A stretch of 64,000 bases of DNA, from the NCBI RefSeq assembly GCF_964340395.1, contig NC_135560.1, positions 12,387,598-12,451,597 of the forward strand, in the 5' to 3' direction. Below, one piece after another: positions 62,872 to 64,000 of this stretch (position 1 is the first letter of the stretch; each line of letters opens with the position of its first letter). The DNA comes from Glandiceps talaboti. Taxonomy: Eukaryota; Hemichordata; Enteropneusta; Spengelidae. Under the pieces are notes generated by a model. The model was not told the origin of the DNA and searched no databases. It was given only the letters and a program-made list of their open reading frames with translations. The position numbers were made by a program, and so were the translations under genes.

Positions 62872-64000
62872 AAGCTCATTAGATCTGGCAGGATACATCC
62901 ATGCAATGTATCATTTCTGTCAGATGATAAAGTTTAACATATTTCTCTGGGGTTTCCTTTCATCCTTTCACCTAACACTGAACTATAGAAATGTATTTGT
63001 TAGAAGAATAAACAGTTTCGAATGAAAAGGCCAATGGCCTATGTCTTGAGTCAATAAACTCTGCTATGGTTGACTTCACAAGTTTGCATGCCACCACAAA
63101 ATGTGCATGAATAACATTTCCTGTAATGGTACATGTACATAATTCCTGGAATTGTTGGCCAGATCTAATTTTAACTATAGTTTACATTGCCATCTTAGTG
63201 TCTGCTCAGGTGTCAGAACAAGGTACATGTGGACATGTCAATCACTAACATTGCTAATGTCCACTGGGACAAAATAATTTTCTTTTATTCAAAAAATAAT
63301 TTGAAACTGGACAAACGCCAACTCTTGCATTCCGCTGTTGGTGTGTAAGGCTGTATGGAACAGAAGATTGCTAGACAAAAGAAGTGTAAATTCTCAGTAT
63401 TTGTTCTTGTGGAACACTTCACTTCAATAGTAGACCTCCATTCTCTCCCCAACCCCTGGAAATGCAAGATAACAATAGCTAATTTACATAGCATTTCAAT
63501 CAACTGTTATGCAAATACTCTATTGTTTTGGTGACATCAGTATGTACACAATATTGTTTCTTTGTATGCTGCATATACATGATATATACATGTATGCTGT
63601 CCTAGATAAAACAAGATTTGGATATCTACAGAAAAGAAGTCTGAAATAACTACAGGTATATGATAAGTTCAGATCTTGCTTCTGATGGGATACATTGTTT
63701 TTTTATTTACATTTTTTTAGAAACAAAAAAGAACAAATTTTTTGCTTTAAAAAAAAAGAAAAAAAAAGAAAGGTAGATCAGTTGGGTGAAAAAAACACAC
63801 TTTATGCATACAGTAGTCTATGGTGTCAACTTACATGTACATGATTGAAGCCATGGCACAATGAAACACAAAACTCACTTTTCACCTTTTCAAAAAAATA
63901 TTTTATGCATGTTACAATTGATCTAATTGACTGTATCATGTTGAAATAACTCTTGATTGTCAACTGATTGTGGATGGTATGCCACTTGTAAAATCTATCC
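62872..64000. other. non-coding right end of the window
   Basis: No gene, array or element recognised, apart from an A-rich tract at 63747-63770. Confidence 0.5.

Overview
This 64 kb window is animal (metazoan) nuclear DNA. It is AT-rich, with GT-AG introns up to several kb, long compound microsatellites, many short non-autonomous DNA transposons (MITEs) and one tRNA-derived SINE. There is no prokaryotic gene packing. The one gene I can support is a minus-strand orthologue of the RNA polymerase II elongation factor ELL. Its sequence and domain order fit a bilaterian invertebrate (single ELL-type protein, about 570 aa if a typical N-terminus is added). I cannot fix the phylum from this window.

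Layout. Positions 1-6225 are the 3' flank and probable 3' UTR of ELL, with no coding sequence seen. Positions 6226-30354 hold ten ELL exons in reverse order (30354-30307, 28085-27964, 25754-25626, 19379-19209, 18855-18735, 13104-12998, 10819-10714, 9562-9126, 7351-7135, 6342-6226). All junctions are GT-AG, all phases agree, and the joined length is 1575 nt, i.e. 524 codons plus a TAG stop. The start codon and the first 40-50 residues were not found. They should lie upstream (beyond 64000) or in a diverged exon I missed, so 30355-64000 is most simply read as a very long first intron. That block shows no convincing coding exon on either strand.

The rest of the sequence is repeat biology. Several MITE families have readable termini and target-site duplications: two PIF/Harbinger-like copies (GGGATGATC termini, TAA duplications), two hAT-like copies starting CAGTGTGCCCTCTAA or a variant of it with 8-bp duplications, two short CAGTGTTTT elements, a 1.3-kb CAGGGTTCG element with TTTCCAGGG-rich ends, a TA-flanked element, and several foldbacks. 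One foldback is a 354-bp palindrome inside the last ELL intron. Tandem arrays (33-bp, about 70-bp, 72-bp, about 74-bp, about 123-bp, 160-bp and 190-bp units) and four large ATGT microsatellites fill much of the remainder.

I see one gene, not a multi-gene system. The points most worth checking are a duplicated ELL splice acceptor with a premature stop behind it, the perfectly centred hairpin element in the last ELL intron, and the compound microsatellites that share strand, order and junction sequence.
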